Program-made: the position numbers and the translations under genes
Shown here: positions 15,567 through 27,100 of the stretch, piece by piece
Position numbering within the stretch: the stretch's first letter is position 1
How the letters are laid out: the number at the start of each line of letters is the position of its first letter
Assembly (NCBI GenBank): GCA_025201705.1
Contig: MU616727.1
Span: forward strand, 1 to 48,771
DNA length: 48,771 nt
Source of the DNA: Dissophora ornata
Lineage: Eukaryota; Mortierellomycota; Mortierellomycetes; Mortierellales; Mortierellaceae
Direction: 5' to 3'
The notes under the pieces: model-generated
What the model was told of the DNA's origin: nothing
Database searches by the model: none
Seen by the model: only the letters and a program-made list of their open reading frames with translations

Positions 15567-18500
15567 TCATGGCAAAAAGTTGGATCTGAACTTCTTGACT
15601 TCCACCATGACAGTCTGAACTCCAACAGGCTGATGCGACCATCCTCTCGTGCTAGTTGCTGCAGCCGTGTTGTTCGACGACGAAGCCGAAGCTGCACCAC
15701 CAGCGCCTAGTTCCTGTAACTTCTCATCCAACAAGTTCTGGAATCGGGTATAATACACAATGAGCTGACCCAGGACCTGGTGCAGAACATGGGTTCCATT
15801 CTTGAAGCTCGAGAAGTGTTGAATGACGCTGGTGTTGATGGCAAGGAGTGACTGGCGCCATGAGTTGCTGAAAGCATATGATGTTCTCTCAAAATGGTCT
15901 AGAGGTACAGAGACATATCTGTGAGTTTGATGGAGCGCATTGATAAACTACAGGTGCCATTTTGGGCTACGATGTAATGCTTACCGAGCTGCACTTTGGA
16001 AACGCCGCCAGCGATGTCGACCATGCGGATGAACGAGATCAGGTCTCCAAAGTATGGCTTTAGTTCCTCCTCTACGAAAAGAGCGATTGTCTGGTGCAGT
16101 GCCTGCTTCCAGTGCTCATTCTCGACCTCTACCCCACTTGTGCGGACATCCTGTTAGATTTGGAACGAAAACAACAAAAAAAAAAAAAAAGAAAAAAAGA
16201 GTAAGAAATAGTTCAAGAAAAGGCCTGGCGAGCAATGCAGACTATCACTTACAGCCAGGAGAGTTATAACGAGATCAAATGTATTGATCAAGAAAATGAG
16301 TCGGCTTTTGGTGTCTGGGAAGGTCTTTGACATAATCTCGAACAATGAGCTCGTCTCCAGTCGCAACAACGCCAGTCTATTGCGGAGCGTTTGAAAACTA
16401 TCAACCAAAGGCACAGCTTATATATTCAAGTCGGGTAATGCGCTGTGTTTTTTTTACCTTGGCATAACATCCGTTTGCTCATCGTTTAACAGTAGCAGTG
16501 AGCTTGCAAACTCTCCATATCTCCGGGCGATCTAGACATTTCGGTGTAGAGCATCAATGACTGTCAGGAACTTGCACCCACGCCTGCTTTAACAAAATAG
16601 CAATCGCACATATGACTCGACGAAAGTCAGCTCGGCTTACCCAGTGAGGATGCACATTTTTTGGCTTGATCTTTGTCTTTGCTTTGCGTACACTCTCAAT
16701 GTGCATATCCACAACGATCTGGAAACGTGGCCAGAGCGCCATATGGATTGCATCTCTGTACTTGTCCAGCATAGGGATCTTTCTCCTCTCCAACTCTTTC
16801 GACAGTTGGTGGTTAATCCTCAGGCAAAGCAAGATACCAATCGCATCGAAACTGGAGTCGGCGTACTCTTTCACATTTGCCTATTAGTTCGGTCACCATG
16901 CTCACGCAACTAGTCAGCTTACAGTTGTCGCTACAGCAAGTCACCCCGATATTTCATGATTCGAGAAAAACTTACAAGTCCAAGCTTGAGGGTAGGTTCA
17001 AAGATGTGCGAAAAGACAGCACGAATGCCCTCGATATCTGGCTGTGATCGCTTGGAAAAGTATTCAACCAAGAACAGGTACTCGGAGCTGGCATTATCAA
17101 TTAGTGCAAGGTTGAAACTCCTGAAAAGGGCTTCGTAAGGGTATTTCTAGAAGCAAAGATGATTGGTGATGACAATGAGAGGCAAGGACGATGGAAAGGT
17201 TGTACCAAAGTACGAAGATAAGTTATTACCAGGCTCTTTTCGTTTGCGACATGGATTAAGATTAATCCAGCATCTTGATTCTTAAGTGTTTCTAGTCGCG
17301 ATCCCACTGCGAAGACGTTGGTCTTCTGATGCAATGCCTTCGTCGTGCCAAATAGTCCTATTTGGTGGTTGTGCTGTGAATGTTAGATAATTTTGATTGC
17401 CTTGGTGACATGGGCTTTCTGAGGCTTATTCCATACCTTTCCGTGCGCTTTCGTCCGTGCAAAGCATCTCGTGCTTGTCTCCTATGACACTCTGAGAGTA
17501 GAAAAGGCTCAAGGTTTAGTTGACCACAGACCCGCCTCTTCCATTAATGCTAATACACCTCCTCCCGACTTTGTCCTTTGTTCTCACCTGCAGTTTTTCG
17601 AGTCCTGCGGCATAATTCTCAAACTGATTTGAAAAATACCATCGCAATGTGTTGGCATACGTCTGCCGAATTTCGGTTGCAACCTCACTGTGCCGTTCCA
17701 TGACAAACTGATTCAGCTCCTTGTACTTCAGCAGTACAGAGTGCTGCATGATCTGCACGTTGGTGTTGGGTATCCTGAATGATTTGATCTTCATCAACAG
17801 AAACTCCCGAATCTTTTCCACAGTCTACGAAATCGATAAGTAAGACCAGTCAGTTTCTGTTAATGACATTCACACCATCCAAAGAACCATGGGCTATAGC
17901 TGTACCTTGATGCGCAAACGCTCCAATTCTGGCCCGACCTCCTTTAAAGCCCTGATATGTCGACCCTGTCTTGTCTTGGTATGGTACATCTTACTGTTCA
18001 ACTCTGCCAATGCACCAAGCCACGTTTCATCCACTTCGCCGTCGTAGATCTTGCGGATCAATTGAGGCGTGACCAGGATACCCTCCAACAGTTCGTTCAA
18101 GTTATTCTCGACAGCCATCCTGTTCTTGAGCTGAATGCTCATCGAGACAGATTTGCTCTGCAGCGTTTGGATTTCTGTAGAGATATTGCCGAGATCCGTT
18201 TGGAAGATACTGAGCAGATTCTCCATGGTTTCCAGAATCTCGTCGCATGACTTTATCTGACCATGCAGATCGACGAATGCTTGGCTTTGATACACATCTT
18301 ATCAACGATATCAGAAAGCACATCCAGGTGGACTTGTTAGTACGACTAAAAGTTTGAGGTGCTTTCCTTGTAATATGGATGTACTCGGGCGCATTATGAC
18401 TTACAGTCGTCTTCGTGATCCTGTCCCACAAGGTCCAGTTCGCTTTCAATGTGATGCGCGTACTCTCGAAGATCCATGCCCTATATCGTGATGACATGGG

Positions 18501-19115
18501 AGCTTTCTTAGTACCGAAGCTCTAGCAGACCGTGGAATGATGCTATCCATGTACTAACAAACTGGCTCCATGATCCTACCTTTGCCAATGCCTGCTTTAC
18601 AAACTCATCCTCCTGAAACTCTGAAATCCGGTCTATAGTCGCGATTACGACATATGGAATATATGAGTATCTGCAATTGAGCTTTACACTCACTCCTACC
18701 AGATCAGCTCCATAGATCGGGGCATACCTCCTACTTGCTCAAAGGCGAGATCATCCTGCAAGACGAGAGATATAGATGGCTCCTGCTCCGCCTTTGGCGA
18801 TGATACGTCAATGATAGGATCCTGAAGTAGAGATAAAGAAGAGGCACGACGGCGAATTAGGCGTCTTGCCAAAAAACGAGAATGCACGGACTGTCTGTCT
18901 GCTGCCTGTCTTGATGAGAACATTACATTTTCATAGTCGTAGTCGTGGTCATGTTCATCGAGCAAGTCGTTTAGGAACTTGAGCCCCGTGAGTGACTGGC
19001 GCCTCTGGGAGTTGCGACGGGGTCCATGGACGGGTGTCGCGAGCCCTTCTGGCATGGCATCTGCTGCAGTCAGTGCCGTCCCTGGGGCATCGGCAGGTGG
19101 TTCTGAGAGGTTCAT
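15567..19115 (-). CDS. VPS52: VPS52, GARP tethering-complex subunit
   Basis: Thirteen exons: 18735-19115, 18580-18612, 18405-18480, 17906-18297, 17588-17824, 17437-17491, 17230-17357, 16976-17146, 16641-16880, 16458-16531, 16253-16397, 15985-16150 and 15567-15898. All phases close (2,430 bp, 809 residues). The conserved coiled-coil core LHGQIKSCDEILETMENLLS...FQTDLGNISTEIQTLQ matches Vps52. Further family blocks are KIREFLLMKIKSFR, ILLCLRINHQL, ALWPRFQIVVDMHIESVR, the IARRYGEFASSLL segment, RLIFLINTFDLV and the terminal MVEVKKFRSNFLP. The protein tethers endosome-derived vesicles to the trans-Golgi with Vps51, Vps53 and Vps54. The N-terminal 120 residues are poorly conserved and Ser/Arg-rich. 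The start lies 267 bp from a divergently transcribed beta-adaptin, another Golgi/endosome transport gene. Confidence 0.93.
16170..16200 (+). repeat. poly-A-rich tract in a VPS52 intron
   Basis: A plus-strand A-rich run (about 16174-16198) lies in the intron between 16151 and 16252 region exons. On the transcribed strand it is a poly-T tract preceding the downstream exon. Confidence 0.4.
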
Positions 19116-19382
19116 TTCGTGTAGTGGTCAGGAATGGGACGCGAGCGAAAGAGAAAGTCGAGCCAAAGGCATTGCATCGCACAAGTGGCTTTTTGACAGG
19201 ATGGCTCTTTTTATTAGCCCATGTGTTCTTGCCCAGCGTCCATCTGTCACATCCTTTCCTTCTCATCCTAGCCCCAAGCTTGTCCCTCGCCCTCATCCCT
19301 TTCATCCTCTGCATCCTACCCTCTTCGCTGTCAGCACTTTCATTCCGACCCCACATCATCTCGTGCCTGAAGCCTCTGCACC
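19116..19382. promoter_or_regulatory. shared divergent promoter of VPS52 and beta-adaptin
   Basis: This 267 bp lies between the two start codons. It is CT-rich on the plus strand towards the adaptin start (about 19230-19370), a common feature of fungal promoters. No TATA box is obvious. Shared control of two trafficking genes is inference. Confidence 0.45.
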
Positions 19383-22063
19383 ATGTCTGATGCCAAGTTC
19401 TTCCAGCGAGGTACGAAGCACCCTGGCAACCTACCTTCTTCAACGGTCAACATGCTTTGTATTAAGCAGAACACGGACTTCATCCTCCACTCTCACTCTA
19501 GGAAAGATTCAGGAACTCCGTATGGAGCTCAATTCTGACAAGAAGGACAAGAACCACACTCGCAAGAAGGCGACTCTGAAAAAAATTGTCGCCAACATGA
19601 CCATGGGCAACGACATGTCCTCACTTTACCCAGATGTCATTGCATGCATGTCAATTCCGGTGCTCGAGGTCAAAAAGATGGTCTACTTGTTTTTGATTAA
19701 CTATGCAAAGGGCAAACCGGAGATGGCGCTCGAGGCTATAAACACCTTCCGTCGGGTAATTTTCTCGTTTTCCAGTCTGGACAGCCCTGCTGCACTGCAA
19801 AGAAGTCGTTGAGTGGTAGAACTGACTGTTGTTCTCTGTGTACATCGATCATTTCACTGTATGACAGGATGTGGAGGACCCAAACCCTCTTATCCGAGCA
19901 CTGGCGATTCGTACCATGGGCTATATCCATGTTGACAAAGTCACTGCCTGCTTGATCCAGCCGTTGCGCCATTGCATGCGCGATCAGGACCCTTATGTTC
20001 GCAAGACCGCGGCTGTCTGTGTTGCCAAACTGTTTTTGCAGGATCGCCACCTGGTGGAGAACGCAGGATTCATCGATCTGTTGCGCGACATGCTCGTCGA
20101 CTCAAATCCTTCGGTATGTCCCTTTTAATTGAGAGTACTTGGCAGGAAGAGCAAAATCTGATAGTATTCAACCCTTTTACCGCGACCTTAGGTGGTGGCG
20201 AATGCAGTGGCGGCGTTGACGGAGATCTCTGAGAGGTCAGACCACATCCAGCTCAAACTCAACATGTCGATTGCCAGCAAGTTAGTTACGGCATTGAACG
20301 AGTGTTCCGAGTAAGCTAAATGAATTGACTGTGGGAGAGCATTGCAATGAGAGCCTAGAAATTTGTTTGTATTTTTATCCACCGGAGCAAGGATTCTGAC
20401 CCTGGATACGACTCTCAATTGCCACACCACTCTCTAGATGGGGACAGACCTACATCCTGGAGTCTCTCATGTTTGTTGTCCCGCAGGAACCTGGCGATGC
20501 TGAGATGTTGGCCGAGCGTATTGCACCCCGACTCCAACATGCCAACTCGGCTGTGGTCTTGACTGCAGTCAAGGTCATTGTCTACCTGATGAACTACATG
20601 GCCAAGGAGGAGGACATTTCCAACATGTGCAAGAAGTTGTCGCCCCCTCTCGGTAAGTTCTTAATGGAGGCTGATCGAGGAGACACATTTTGCGACAAGG
20701 ACTGTTTTTCTCACAAGTCTGCCCGCCTCTCATCGTAGTTACACTACTTTCGAGTGGTCCCGAGGTTCAGTACGTTGGCCTGCGCAACATTCTGCTCGTG
20801 ATCCAAAAGCATCCTGAAATCTTGAAGAACGATATCAAAATCTTTTTCTGCAAATACAACGACCCCATCTACGTGAAGATGGCAAAACTGGAGATCATGT
20901 TCCGTCTCGCCAGCGAGCACAACGTGGAGCAGGTTCTGTCGGAGCTCAAAGAATACGCAACTGAGATCGATGTGGACTTTGTCAGGAAAGCTGTCCGATC
21001 CATTGGACGACTGGCGGTCAAGATTGAGTCTACAGCACAAAAGTGCGTCGAAGCGCTGTTGGAGCTGATTCAGACCAAGGTCAACTATGTGGTGCAAGAG
21101 TCGATTGTGGTGATCAAGGATATTTTCAGGAAGTACCCCAACCAGTACGAGAGCATCATTGGCGTCCTCTGTGAGAACTTGGATAATCTGGATGAACCTG
21201 AGGCGAAGGCGGCTATGATCTGGATCATTGGACAATATGCCGACCGAATTGAGAATTCAGACGAGCTGCTGGAGGACTTTTTGTACACATTCCTCGAGGA
21301 AACAGTCGAGGTGCAGTTAGCGTTGCTGACGGCTACTGTTAAACTATTCATCAAGCGGCCGACAGCAGGACAGGAACTGGTGCCAAAGGTGCTCAAATGG
21401 GCCACAGAGGAAGTCGATAACCCGGATTTGAGGGATCGTGGCTACATCTACTGGCGATTGCTTTCCACGGACGTCGCTGCTGCCAAGGTAAAGTATCTAG
21501 CGCGTTGGCTCTCATGGATCATGCGGCTGCTGTATGCGAGGCTAATATATGGGTCACTTTTCTGATGTTACACGGAATAGGCGGTGGTACTCTCGGAGAA
21601 GCCCCATATTTCAACAGAGACAGACAACATGGACCCTGTGTTACTGGAGGAGCTCTTGCTGCATATCGCGTCGCTCTCTGCCATCTACCATAAGGCTCCC
21701 ACAACTTTTATTCCGCACTGCAAACCTCGTTTCCTCATTCCTTCGCCAGTATTACGAAGACAGAACTATGGTGCCGGAAGAGGAACACTGATCCACCAGG
21801 ACTCTTATGACCGTCTCTACAACAACAACAGCAGTAATATCGACAATGACGGACTTGAAGAATTGACTTCCTCACCTAGGCAGCCACATCACCAACGACT
21901 GTCGTACCTTGAGCAGTCCTTTGAGCAAGTGGCTGAGGCGTCGATTGGGAACCAGGAATACTACGAACAAAAGATCAATGCTGAAAATCCATACCGTACA
22001 GATACCACAGCTGCCTCAGCAAACAAGGGTGGCGGAGTTGACTTGATGTCGTTCGACCTGTAA
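19383..22063 (+). CDS. beta-adaptin, AP-1/AP-2 clathrin adaptor large subunit (ear-less)
   Basis: Seven exons: 19383-19410, 19502-19755, 19868-20113, 20192-20310, 20438-20652, 20739-21487 and 21581-22063 (2,094 bp, 697 residues). The HEAT-repeat trunk of beta-adaptin is complete. It shows [112 protein letters not shown] and [18 protein letters not shown]. After residue about 580 there is only a short low-complexity hinge ending in [11 protein letters not shown]. The animal-type appendage (ear) and an LLNLD-type clathrin box are not seen, and length is like yeast Apl2. The protein acts in clathrin-coat assembly at the trans-Golgi/endosome (AP-1) or plasma membrane (AP-2), which the trunk alone does not decide. 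Confidence 0.93.
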
Positions 22064-22817
22064 GGATGAGCGATAAAACGCAGAATGTCTTGCGACCATC
22101 TGGAATGGTAGCGGGCAGTGCGGGAAGTCAGTTATTCACAGTAGATAGATGACTCTCAACACCTTTGCTGGGGTGAGCTCCCAGCGCTCTGGCTCTAAGC
22201 TGGGCGCTTTTCGACTAGGCCAACGGATCCCACAGGGAGGATGAAAGAAAGCATTCTGAATAAAATATGCTGTTGTAAGACGGGACCGATCTGGCCACCA
22301 CGTCCTACGTGGGGGATCCGTGATATGGAATCCTTAATGTGTGAATATCCCATGGCCCTGGGGGTCCTTGTTAGTCAAAAAAGAAAAAAAGTCCATAATG
22401 TGTGGATCGAAAACTCGCAGGTTTACTAGGGCGTACTCCGTTCCTGGGTCAGTATCGGGCAAGGAAAGTTAGAGACATGAATGTGTGTGGAGAGATGAGT
22501 GAGGGAAAATAAAATAAGTCGCGGTCTACAAAAATAATGTGGAAAGTCTTGTGATAATAGTTTTCTTTGTCCCTTTTCATCGTCCTGACGTTTCATGGGG
22601 AGGGAGGGGATTTGGTTGGATACGGCCCTAAAGTAGGAGTCCTTGTCCTTGCTTTTAGTTGCTCAATGGGAGTTGCGTGTGGTTATCCTTTGCTACTTCG
22701 TGACAATGCGCTCTTGGCACAGCAGACTAAAGAGTAAAAATTTCAAAAATGAGTGCAGAGTGCCTTGTTAGTAAAAAAAAAAAAGATTCCAGAGTAGACT
22801 ATGGATGTATCACAAGA

Positions 22818-22840
22818 TGGCCGAGTTGGTCTACGGCGCC
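22818..22840 (+). other. tRNA-Leu-like 5' segment (A box) without a 3' half
   Basis: The 23 bases beginning TGGCCGAGTTGG match the RNA polymerase III A-box consensus TRGCNNAGYNGG. They continue as in a tRNA-Leu D arm (GGTCTACGGCGCC). The following 100 bp do not supply a matching anticodon arm, a GGTTCGA-type B box or a closing acceptor strand. It is therefore not called as a tRNA gene. It could be a tRNA fragment or the head of a tRNA-derived SINE. Confidence 0.35.
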
Positions 22841-23031
22841 GTGCTGGCTGGTATTTTGAACGCATTTCTATCTAGGGTGCAATAATAGCAATCCAACATA
22901 GTCCTTGGCCTTTCTGAAAACGGCGAGCGATGGGAGTGTCGAGAGTAAAAACTTTTCTCAGTTGAGAAACTGAGGTCAAGGAGCCAAACTACCTTACGAG
23001 AGGGTAATTGTATCACGAGTTCATAGCAAAT

Positions 23032-23198
23032 AGTCTTGCAGCTGTAATCATGCTCATAGGAACTGAGAGGAGGATGCAACTTGCAAGAGCGGGCTGCTTC
23101 AAAGCTCCTTTATATTCCTTGACGGATGGAAATGATATTTGTTCCGTCCACACAACATGATTATGATCTCAGACAGCACATCAACACGTTTCTACACC
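23032..23198. repeat. direct repeat, copy 1
   Basis: This segment, from tcttgcagctgtaatcatg to catcaacacgtttctacacc, recurs 352 bp downstream with scattered substitutions and no large indel. Minus-strand reading gives an open stretch (ISFPSVKEYKGALKQPALAS) also present in copy 2. Confidence 0.85.
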
Positions 23199-23383
23199 AT
23201 GAATTCCTAGCTGGCGAAATAAATAGGCACAACTTAGCTTTGATGATGATCAAGTTTTAAAAAGGGTAAAGAGAGTGCGTGGAGAGTGAGAGAAGATAAC
23301 AATGCGGTGAGGAGAGAGTAGGACATTCACTTTTACTACCCGGCAGGTATCGGCACAAGAAGCACATATCATATATTGCGTCG

Positions 23384-23550
23384 AGTCTTGAAGCTGTAAT
23401 CATGCTGATAGGAACGGAGAGGGGGATGCAACTTGCAAGAGCGGGCAGCTTTAAAGCTCCTTCATATTCCTTGACGGATGGAAATGATATTTTTTCTCTC
23501 CACACAACATGATTATGATCTCAGACAGCACATCAACACATCTCTACACC
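23384..23550. repeat. direct repeat, copy 2
   Basis: This copy aligns base for base with 23032-23198 at an offset of 352. Its minus-strand translation (ISFPSVKEYEGALKLPALAS) differs from copy 1 at a few residues, and the frame remains open in both. The sequence between copies is not itself repeated. Confidence 0.85.
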
Positions 23551-23839
23551 GCCGTTTTCAATTCATAACACAATACAAGGTGCAATGGAAGGTTCACCGT
23601 GCACGCGTCTGATCCGCTTCACTGGACACGAGCGAAAAAAATGGATGTTTATGTTGGGTGACCTCCAAAAAGCACCGCTGCTGATCATTTCCAAGCGGCT
23701 AGAGTTTTAGTCAGACAACATATTCTGAGGAACATACGCAGCTTTCTACAAGAACGTGGAGGTCAAAGCACTGTAATCTGCTAGTAAGATGTTTAGCGGA
23801 TGCACTTGTACTTGGACTTCTTCTACTGCCGCCCTTTTA

Positions 23840-23893
23840 ATCGTGGTCGAGTGTAGATTGAACATTCGCTAATACATTTAGTGCGACCACGAT
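23840..23893. repeat. inverted repeat, 10-bp perfect arms
   Basis: atcgtggtcg (23840-23849) and cgaccacgat (23884-23893) are perfect reverse complements separated by 34 bases, with partial extension of pairing (ttta / gaaa) outside. It could be a stem-loop, a terminator-like structure or a small element's ends. Confidence 0.5.
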
Positions 23894-24195
23894 GAAATAA
23901 AGCGAAAGATGAACAAGGGCGCTGGAGACATTCTAGGACAGGTTTTTATTGTTCTGACACTCGGCGGTTCGCCAGTAGCTTACGTGCAGTAACCATTGCA
24001 CAGATTACATGTTTCCTAGACAACCTCCTGTTCGGATCATATTCGTCTCTTAGCCAGACTGAAGGTGGCTAAGCACGCAATGGTAGATTTGACAGTTGGA
24101 AAATTCTCTACCTTCAGTATCCAGTAGATTGACAGGCGCCATTTCGACAGGATACCATAATAGCAATCCTCGTATTCTCTTCTTAAAGGCTCTAT

Positions 24196-27100
24196 CTACA
24201 GCGGAGTCGGCTCACCTACGGCCCCGCGTTGCAATAAGAGCTGTTTATTTAGTCGGGATAACCCTTCCACGTCTTGTATCGATGTATTCAACAAAAGAAG
24301 CATTTCTGGCCTGGATCTCCAGTGCAACCGTACGAAACACTCATTCCCATCTTCAATGATATGCCACAGCCGCACTGAACCACCGCCACATCCAGTAACA
24401 ATATGATCATTGTCGGAAGTTGCTCTCCAGGATATGCTATTTACCGAAGCGCCATTTTGAATCGCCACACGACACTCACCCGACACGACGTCCCACAGCC
24501 GCACTGTCTTGTCATTACTTCCAGATGCAATCTGATCTCCGTTTGGCGAATACACAACGCTCTTAACCCAGCTGCTATGGCTGCTCAAGGTGTGGCAGCA
24601 ATCTCCGGTTTCAACATCCCACAGCCGCACTGTGTTGTCNNNNNNNNNNNNNNNNNNNNNNNNNNNNNNNNNNNNNNNNNNNNNNNNNNNNNNNNNNNNN
24701 NNNNNNNNNNNNNNNNNNNNNNNNNNNNNNNNNNNNNNNNNNNNNNNNNNNNNNNNNNNNNNNNNNNNNNNNNNNNNNNNNNNNNNNNNNNNNNNNNNNN
24801 NNNNNNNNNNNNNNNNNNNNNNNNNNNNNNNNNNNNNNNNNNNNNNNNNNNNNNNNNNNNNNNNNNNNNNNNNNNNNNNNNNNNNNNNNNNNNNNNNNNN
24901 NNNNNNNNNNNNNNNNNNNNNNNNNNNNNNNNNNNNNNNNNNNNNNNNNNNNNNNNNNNNNNNNNNNNNNNNNNNNNNNNNNNNNNNNNNNNNNNNNNNN
25001 NNNNNNNNNNNNNNNNNNNNNNNNNNNNNNNNNNNNNNNNNNNNNNNNNNNNNNNNNNNNNNNNNNNNNNNNNNNNNNNNNNNNNNNNNNNNNNNNNNNN
25101 NNNNNNNNNNNNNNNNNNNNNNNNNNNNNNNNNNNNNNNNNNNNNNNNNTATGGCCGCTCAAGGTGTGGCGGCAATCTCCAGTTTTAACATCCCACAGCT
25201 GCACTGTCATGTCCTGACTGGCAGATGCAATATGACCTCCTTTTGGCGAACACACGACGCTCTCAACACTGCCACTATGGCCGATGCTGTAGTGGCGATC
25301 TCCAGATACAACATCCCACAGCCGCACTGTGTTGTCTATACTTCCAGATGCGTCAGCATGACCGCTCAACGTGTGGCGGCAATCTCCGGTTTCAACATCC
25401 CACAGTCGCACTGTCTTGTCATCACTGCCAGACGCAATCTGATTTCCTTTTGGCGAATACATGACGCTCCTAACATGGCCAGCATGGCCGCTCAAGGTGT
25501 GGCGGCAATCTCCGGTTTCAACATCCCACAGCCGCACTGTAGTGTCGAAACTGCCAGACGCAATCCGATCTCCTTTTGGCGAATACACGACGCTCCTAAC
25601 ACTGTCACTATGGCCACTCAACGTCCTCATTTTTTCCCAGCCTGATGTGGTATAGATGCTGGTGTTGCCATTGCCAAGGCCAGCTGCGAATGTTTCGCCG
25701 TCTGGCGAATATGCGCAACAATCCACTTGACCTTCTTCTTTGAGAAATGGCAATTCGCTGAACTGTACTCCCGCCATCTGCGCCCCGCTTAAATTAGCTT
25801 TGAGAAGCGATGCATTTCGAAGAATCACATTTCTCATATCAGCTCCCTGCAACTGAGCTGACTCAAATGCGCCATGACTCAGATCCGCCCCTAGAATCCG
25901 TATGCCTTGTAAATCAACTCCATTAAACTGCTCCCCTGACTTGATCAATATCGTCATCGCATTGGATGCTGCTATGCCCACCGTCTCGGGCTCTGTCGTT
26001 TCTGCTTTCGATCGCTCGATTACCGCTAGCAACTGTTTCTTGAAGAGAGGCTCTTGTTGGGCACGTTCAGCCAAGAATCGCAGAATCGACGGCTCGCCCA
26101 CAAAGCTCCTGCGCCCTAAAGGCGATTCGAGTACCGGCAACCCAATGGCGCCAACCACTTCCTCAATAACACCTTGGTTCTCAAAGTCAAAACCTGAATT
26201 GACCTTTACTCGATGTGACGTTGTTGCTGTTGGCTCCGCCATCTTAGGTCCTTCTTCCCCTTTCTTATGTGGTTCAAATACCGCCCGTGCCAAACAGTAC
26301 TCCAAAAGTGATTGGTGGAGAAAACGGTACTGGTTGCCGCTGCGCTTCAAAGGACAGGCCTCACGTAAAAGTCTCGTCTCATCCTCTTGACCAAAGAACG
26401 CTTCTTTCCATGTTCCTTGATCCCGGAAAGACGAATACTCAACCACAGAACTACCCGATTGATTCTGGAAGATAGCCCTCGCCAAGTCTTTCAGATACAC
26501 AATGCCTCTCTGTGTGAACCCTTCATCCAACAATCTTTTGAATGCTCTTCTGTCGTCTATGTCGCCCACCTTCTCGATTAGTCGTTTTTTCCCTCGCTCT
26601 AGCCATTGATCTACAAACTGGTCATACAGTGCGACTCTAGTGATACGAGCCGCTGAGAGATTTTGCCCTGGATCCACCATGCCTGGCAAAACTTGCAACG
26701 ACAAGGTCAACATAAATGGGTTCATTACCAGCTCCCTCAATCCCGGAATCCGATCAAGTGCTTGCAAGTAGTCGTCGGTCTGCCACTGTGGATACTCGAT
26801 GGACACAAACTGCTCAACGTAATCCTGAATCTGATCCTTAGTAAACGGTGCAATAACCGCCTCTTGAAACAAGACCGACCCTGTTTGTTGGTTACGGTCT
26901 ATTGGTTGGAATAGATCCCGATAGTCGGAGCCAAGGTACTCACTGCGGCAACTAATCACCATTTGAGCGCGCCATCCTCCTTGTAAATTCAGCCGATTGC
27001 TCTTGTACAAGTTGTGCGTCTGTCGACTCTCATCATACCCGTCGCAAATCAAGATGAACTCGCGGTGGCCCTTCAGTTCTTGTATTTGATGCTCAGTGAA

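Larger units (their letters stand above)
22064..24195. other. 2.1 kb intergenic region with repeats
   Basis: No intact gene was found. The region contains the 3' flank of the adaptin gene, a tRNA-like A box near 22818, a pair of about 165-bp direct repeats 352 bp apart (23032 and 23384) and an inverted repeat near 23840-23893. The right end is the 3' flank of the NACHT gene. Confidence 0.55.

Noticed and set aside
22801..22900. Complete tRNA-Leu gene
   Set aside because: Only the D-arm/A-box part is present; no anticodon arm, B box or acceptor pairing was found.
24403..25645. Long plus-strand frames across the run of N
   Set aside because: They consist of untranslated N and the antisense of WD40 repeats.
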